Positions 58,201 through 64,000 of a stretch of DNA of 64,000 bases are shown here, one piece after another (position 1 is the stretch's first letter; the number at the start of each line of letters is the position of its first letter). A program made the position numbers and the translations under genes. Below the pieces are notes generated by a model. The model saw only the letters and a program-made list of their open reading frames with translations. It was not told the DNA's origin and ran no database searches. Origin of the DNA: Acanthococcus lagerstroemiae. Taxonomy: Eukaryota; Arthropoda; Insecta; Hemiptera; Eriococcidae. The stretch covers positions 17,262,603-17,326,602 of the forward strand of contig CM063112.1 of assembly GCA_031841125.1 (NCBI GenBank). The letters run 5' to 3'.

Positions 58201-61200
58201 CTTTTTTTTTAAGGGGTTGGTCGTTTTTTTTTTAAAAAAATTTTAAACCTCTAGGGAAAAAAATTCAAAAAAACCAAAAAAAACCCCAAAATTTTAAAAC
58301 CCGTTTAAAAACCCTTTTTAAAAAAGCCAAAAATTTTTTTATTTCTCGGTTTTTTTTTTCCCTTCTTTTCCAAAAATTTTTCTTTTCTTTTTGTAAAATT
58401 TTTTAAAACCCCCCCCAAAAAAACCCAAAAAATTTTTAAAAACAATTTTTATTTTTAAAAAGGGGGGGAAGCTTAAAAACCCACCCCCCCCCCCTTTAAA
58501 AAACCCCCCCAAAACCAAAAAAATTATTTTAAAATTTTTTCCCCCGGGGGATTTTTAAATTTTCCCCTTTTAAAAAATTTTTCCCAAATTTTTTTCCCCT
58601 TACTTTAATTTTGGGTGCCCCCTTTCAAAAAAAATTATTTTTATCCCTTTTTTTTTAAAACCAAAGGGGGGGGGGGGGCCCCCCAAAACAGCCTTAAAGC
58701 GAAACAAAAAATTTTTTTCTAAAAACCCAAAAATCTGGGGTTTTGTTTTTTAAAACCCCCCCAAAATAAAAAAATTTTCTAAATTTTTTAATTGGACCCC
58801 CAAAAACCCCCAAAAAATTTTTTAAAAAAATTTAAAAAAAAAAAAACAAAAATTTTTGGGGTTAAATGGTAACCCCCCCTTTTAAATAAAGGGGAAATTT
58901 AAATTTAATCCCCAAAACCCCCAAAACCAATAATTTAAAAAAACCCTTTTAAAAAAATTTAAAAAAAACACCAAAAATTTTAAAATTAAAAAATTTAATG
59001 TTTTTTGTAGATTGAATTTAAAAAACCAAAAATTTTAAAATTTTTTAAAAAAACGAATTTTTTAAAAATTTAAAAAATTTTAAAAATAAAAAGGGGAAAA
59101 AAATTTTTTTTAAAACCAAAACCCCAAATGGGGGGGAAAAAATCCTTGGACTAATTTAAAAAATTGGAAAAAAAAAAATTTTTCCCGGTTTTTTTAAAAA
59201 AAAATTTTTTGGGGAAAAAAAAAATAAAAAAAAATTTTCCCAAAATTGGGGGGAAATTGCAAAATTTAAAAATTTTTTTTTTTAAATTTTTCCAAAAAAA
59301 ATTTTAAATTTAAATTTCCCAATTTTTTGGGGTTGAAAATTTTAAATACCCCTTTTTTTTAAAAAGTTTTAAAAAATTTTTAAAATTTTTTCCCGGGGAA
59401 AGGGGTAAGGGTTTTAAAAAAATTTTTTTTAAAACTCGGGAAAAAAAATTTTTTTCTTTTTTTAAAAACCCCCTTTTTTGTTTTATTTTTGTTTTAACCC
59501 CGGGCCCAAAATTTTCTTTTAACCCGGGGGGGAAAAAAAAACCCGGGGAAGCGGGGAAAAACTCCGTTTAAAAAACCCCCGAAAAAAAAAAAAAATTTTT
59601 AAAACTTTTCCCAACCCTTTTTGGGATTTTCCCCCAAAATTTTTTAAATTTAAAAATTTTTATTTCTTTTTTTGGGCAAAAAATTTATCCCCCCCAAACC
59701 CCCGGGGGAAAGTTTTGTTTTTCCCCCCAAAAATTTTTTTTGGGAACCAAAAGTTACTTTTGGAAACCCCCAAACCAAAAATTTTGGTTTTTAAAAAAAC
59801 CCCCCCCTTTTTAAATTTTTTTAAAAACTTTTTTTAAACTTTTTTTTTTTTCAAAATTTTTTTAAAAAGGGGTTTTAAAATAAAAACCCCCCGGAACCCC
59901 CGGGGGGGAAAAAAATTTTCCCAAAAAAAAAAAAAGGGTTTTTGAAACTAAAATTTAGATAAAAACCCCCAAAAAAAAATTTTGGGTTTTAAATTTTAGA
60001 ATCCCAAAAAACAAATAGTTTTTGTTCCCAATTTTCAAGGCAGAAATGATTTGAAAATCCTTTTTTTTTAAAAAAAGGTTCAAAAATTAAATTCTTTTTG
60101 GGATAAAAATTTTTCCAAAAGGGCCCAATGATTTTAAAACTTAAGTGAAAAAAATTTTAAAAATTAAAAAAAGGGAAAAAAAAAAAAAAAATTCTTGGGA
60201 AAAATTTCCCCTGGAAAAAGGGGGGGAAAAAACTTTCACGAAAATTTGGAAAAACCAAATTAAAAAAAACCCCCAAAAAATTTAAAAAAAAATTTTTTCA
60301 AAATTTTAAAAAACCCTTTCAAAAAAAAATTTTAAAATTTGGTTTAAAATTTTTGAACTTCCCCCCAAAAATTTAAAATTACCCCCTTCCTTTTTCCAAA
60401 ATTTTTTATTTTTAAAATTTAAATTTTTTTAAAATGAAACCAAATTTTTATTTTTTAAAAAATTTTTCTTTAATAACCAAATTTTTTAAATAAAATGAAA
60501 AAAAAGAAATAAAAATTTTTTTTTTTTAAAAAATTTTTAAAATTCTTTTTTTTGAAATTTTTTTTTCCCTTGGTGGGGAAACCCCCTGGGAACGCGGGAA
60601 AACCCCCAAAATCAAAACCCCCCAAATTTCAAAAAAAAGGTTTAAAACCCTTTCAAAGCCCAAAAAAGGGGAAAACGGGGATTTTTTTTCCCTAAATTTT
60701 TTTTTTCCCCTTTATTTTGTTTTTTATTTTTTCTAAAATTTAAAATTTTTTATTTAGAACCCTTGATAACCCCACCCCCCAAAAAACCCTCCCAAACCGA
60801 AATTTTTTTTAAAAACCCAAAATTTTAACGGGAAGGGGGGGAAAATTTTCCCCAAACCCTAAAAACAAAAATTGTTAAAAAACTTTCCCCAAAATTTTTT
60901 CCCTTTTTTTGGCTTTTTTTTTTTAATTTTTTTCGAAAAATTTTAATTAAAAAAAATTTGGTTATGAATCTATACACCCCCAAAAAAAAAAATTGGTTTA
61001 AAATTTTTAAAATAAAACCGGGGAATTGTTAAAGGGAAAAAAAAAATAAAAAAAATTTTTTTTAATTTTTAAAACCCCAAAAAATGAAATATTTCCGTTT
61101 AAAAACCCCTTTTTTTGTTTGATTAAGGAAATTAACCCCAAAACCGGACCTTTTTAAAATTAATTTTTTTAAGAGGGGGGGAAATTTTTCCTAAACCTTA

Positions 61201-64000
61201 AAAAAACAAAAATTAATTTAAAAAAAAAGGGGAAAAACCCAAAAAATTTAAGAAATTTTGGGAAAAAATTTAAAAAGGAAAATTGGGGGGGGAAAAAGGG
61301 ATAAAAAAAAATAAAAAATTACAAATTTGGAAAAAATTTTAAAAAAAAAAAAAAAAAAAAAAAGTTAAAAAAAATTTTTTAGGTTCAAAATTTAAAAATT
61401 TTTGGTTTTTTAAATATTAAAAATTAAAAACCCAAAAAATAGTTCCCCAAAAACCCCCGGGATAAATAAAATTAAAACCCCCAATTTTTTAAAAAAAATT
61501 TTTGGTTTTTTTGGGGAAATTTTTCCATTTTAAAACCACCCAAAAACTTTAAAAATTAGCAAAAAAAATTTTAAAAAAATTTTAAAACATAAAAAAGGAA
61601 AAAAGATTTTATTTTGCAAAAATTTTCATTGCCTGGAAAGGGGGGTTTTAAGGGTGGGCCCCCGGCAAAACCCCCCAAATTAATTAAAAAAACCCTTTTT
61701 AAAAAAAAAAAGGGTTTTTTTTGGGGAAAATTCTAAAAAAAAAGGTCCCAAAAAAATTTAAAATTTTTTAAAACCCAAAAAATTTCCCCAAATGTTTGTT
61801 AAAATTTTTTTCTTAAAAAAAAATTAAAAAAATTTGAACTTTTTTGAATTTTTTTTCCCGAAAAGCCCCCAAAATTTTTTTTCCCCCAAAACTTTTAAAA
61901 ATTTAAAAAAAAAATTGGGGAAAAAAATTCAAAAAAAATTTTTTTGAAATAAATTTAAATTTCTTTTTTTTTCCTTAAACCAGGGAACCCAAATTTCTAC
62001 GAAAAAAATTTTTAAAAAATTTTTTTAAAAAAAAATTTAAAACTTAAATCCCCTAAAAGGGGCCCCCCCAAAAAAAAAAAATTTTGGGAAACCAAAAATT
62101 TTTTTAAAAAAAAAATTTTTTTTCCCAAATTTTTTACCAACAAACCCCCCCAACAATTTGGTTTTTAAATTTCTTAAAAAAAGCAAAATTTGGACCCCTT
62201 TTAAATTTGAAAAAATTTATCCCCCCAAAATTCTAAAAAAAATTTTTCCCAAAAATTTTTTAACAAAAAAAGGGGAATTTTTCCTATTTTTTTAAAACTT
62301 TTTTTTAAAACCCTTTTTTTTTTCCCCCCAAAAACTCCGGGGGCCCTTTAGGGGGAAAAAAGGGGGGCCCCAAAAAAAAGGGGTTTTGGGAAAAATTCCC
62401 TTTCCGGAACCAAAAAAAAAAAGGAAAAAAAATTTTTTAAACCCCAAAAACCCCCCCAAAAAATTTTGGGTTTTTTTTAAAAAATTTTTACCCAAAAATT
62501 TTTTTTTAAAAAAAAATTTTCCCCCCGGGGGAAAAAAAAAACCCCCAAGACAAAATTTAAAAAAATTTTGAACCCCAAAAAAATTTTCCCCATTGAAAAC
62601 TTTTTTGGTTTTAAAAAAGGGGTTTATTTAAAAACCCCCAAAAATTTTCTTTAATCAAAAATTTTTTAAATTTTTAAAAAATTTTGGGGGAAAAAAAAAA
62701 TTTAAATTCCTTAAAAAAAATTTAACTCTGGACCCCGGGGCCCCCGGGGCCCCAAAAAAAATTTGGGAAAAATCAAAACGAAAAAAACAAAAAATGGGGG
62801 GGAAAATTGGGAAAAAAAAAAGGCCCCCCCAAAGCCCTAAAAAGGGGGATTTTTCCCCTCTTTCAAAATTTTTTGTTTAAAACCCCCAAATTTTTTTGTT
62901 TCCCAAACCAAAAATTTTTTTTTTAGTTTTTTAAAATTTTTGGAGCAAAAAAACCCCCGGGAAAAAATTTTTTGAAACACCCTTGGAAAAAAAAAAAAAT
63001 TTCTTTTTTCCCTTTAAAGCAAAAACGGGGAAAGGGGAAAATTCCCAAAAATTAAAAACTTTTCTTTTTTTTTCTTTTTTTTCCCCCCCCTTTTTTGCCC
63101 CTTTTTTTTTTAAAAAATTTTTTTAAAAAACGGGGGAAAAGAAAAAAAAAACCCCAAAAGGGTTTCCCCCCCTTTTTAAAAAAAAAAAGGGAAAATCCAA
63201 AACTTTAAAGTTAAAAGTTTAAAACCCAAATTTTATTTAAAAATTTCAAAATAAAATACCCTTTAAAAAATTTTTTTTGAACCTTTAACTGGGGGGAAAA
63301 ATTTTAAAAATTAAACAAAATTTTAAAAAAAAAAAATAAAAAAATTTTTTTTAAAAAATTTTTTCTTTGGAATTTTTTTTAAAAAATTGGGGGGGGCCCA
63401 AAATTTCCCCCAGGTAATAAAAAAAAAAATTTGAATTTAAAAAAAAAGGGGAAAAAAAAAAATAAAACGAAAAAGGAAAACTTAAAAAGGGGTAAAAAAT
63501 TTAAAAAAAAAAAACCCCAAAAAAAAAAAATTTTTAAAAAATTTTTAAAAAATAAATTAAAAACAAAAAAAAATTTAAAGGCAAATTTTGGAAATAAGAA
63601 AATTTAAAAACCCCAAAAAATTAAAAACATTTCGTTTTAGTTTTGGAATTTTTTAGAGGGCCCCTTTTTTTTAAAAATTTAATTGGGCTTTTTTTTAAAA
63701 AAATAAAAGGGGGCCCCCAAAAAAAAAAGTTTTTTTTTAAAAAATTTTCTTTTCCCTGAAAATTTTGGGGAAAAAATTTTGGAAAAAAAAAATTAAAAAA
63801 AAAGGGGCCCCCTTTTGTTGGGGTAAATTCCTTTAAAAAAACCCGGAAGGGGGGAGTTTCACCCAAAAACCAAGTTAAAAAAAAAGGGGGAAAAAAAAGA
63901 ATTTTTTTGGTAATTTTTCCCAATTTTTAAAGGTTTCCCTTTTTTTAAAATTCCGGGTTTGAAATTTTAAAATTTTTTTCAAGTTTATTTTTGGAATTGG
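46225..64000. other. Homopolymer-distorted sequence, probable read or assembly artefact
   Basis: For about 17.8 kb almost every base lies in a run of two to a dozen identical bases (AAAA, TTTT, CCCC, GGGG), with abrupt onset after 46225. Normal mixed-base words nearly vanish. Reading frames here encode almost only Lys, Phe, Pro, Gly, Asn and Leu and do not resemble any protein. No known biological sequence looks like this; badly resolved long-read homopolymers would. Distorted satellite words can be recognised at 47238, 48470-48545, 52900-52980 and 55064-55110. No genes are annotated here for that reason. Confidence 0.85.

Noticed and set aside
46225..64000. Many reading frames of 60-145 codons on both strands
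   Set aside because: They consist almost only of homopolymer codons for Lys, Phe, Pro, Gly, Asn and Leu, occur on both strands at once, and sit in sequence that appears technically corrupted.

Overview
The window looks like A+T-rich nuclear DNA from an arthropod, most likely an insect. The evidence is one intron-split nuclear gene for a mitochondrial complex I subunit, many decayed non-LTR retrotransposons of the kinds common in insects, non-autonomous DNA transposons, a 5S-rRNA-derived SINE and satellite DNA. There is no sign of a bacterial, plasmid or phage genome: no operons, ribosome binding sites, CRISPR or long ORFs. I cannot name the species.

Layout. 1-2310: unassigned sequence, then three diverged tandem copies of about 360-380 bp. 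2794-11095: a nearly identical tandem duplication of about 4.14 kb, each copy carrying the C-terminal end of a Jockey/CR1-like LINE. 11584-14095: two decayed LINEs fused head to tail on the minus strand. 14545-18355: a diverged duplication with conserved splice-like signals. 19040-22035: a tRNA-like SINE, then a cluster of small inverted-repeat transposons including a nested pair. 22444-29043: the one gene I can identify, NDUFA7 (complex I subunit B14.5a), in three coding exons; its 5.55-kb second intron is full of nested MITEs and simple repeats. 29300-38200: LINE, SINE and TIR-element fragments in decayed repeat DNA. 39186-42283: a 3.1-kb foldback-like element. 42293-46212: a satellite array of about 290-bp units with a structured core. 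46225-64000: an abnormal homopolymer-run sequence that is almost certainly a sequencing or assembly artefact.

Two links tie the right half together. The satellite core matches, in reverse orientation, the body of the 5S-derived SINE at 32872-33094 and a solo copy at 38083-38200, so the array probably grew from a SINE. Distorted versions of the satellite core can still be read inside the homopolymer segment (near 47238, 48470-48545, 52900-52980 and 55064-55110), so that segment is probably the continuation of the array, badly base-called or polished. Its ORFs are built mainly from AAA, TTT, CCC and GGG codons and should not be annotated as genes.

Only NDUFA7 appears functional. Everything else that codes resembles broken reverse transcriptase or endonuclease reading frames. 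No new defence, metabolic or signalling system is visible. The best leads are the foldback element, the SINE-to-satellite relationship, the composite hAT-like element with a perfect 8-bp target duplication, and the artefact itself.
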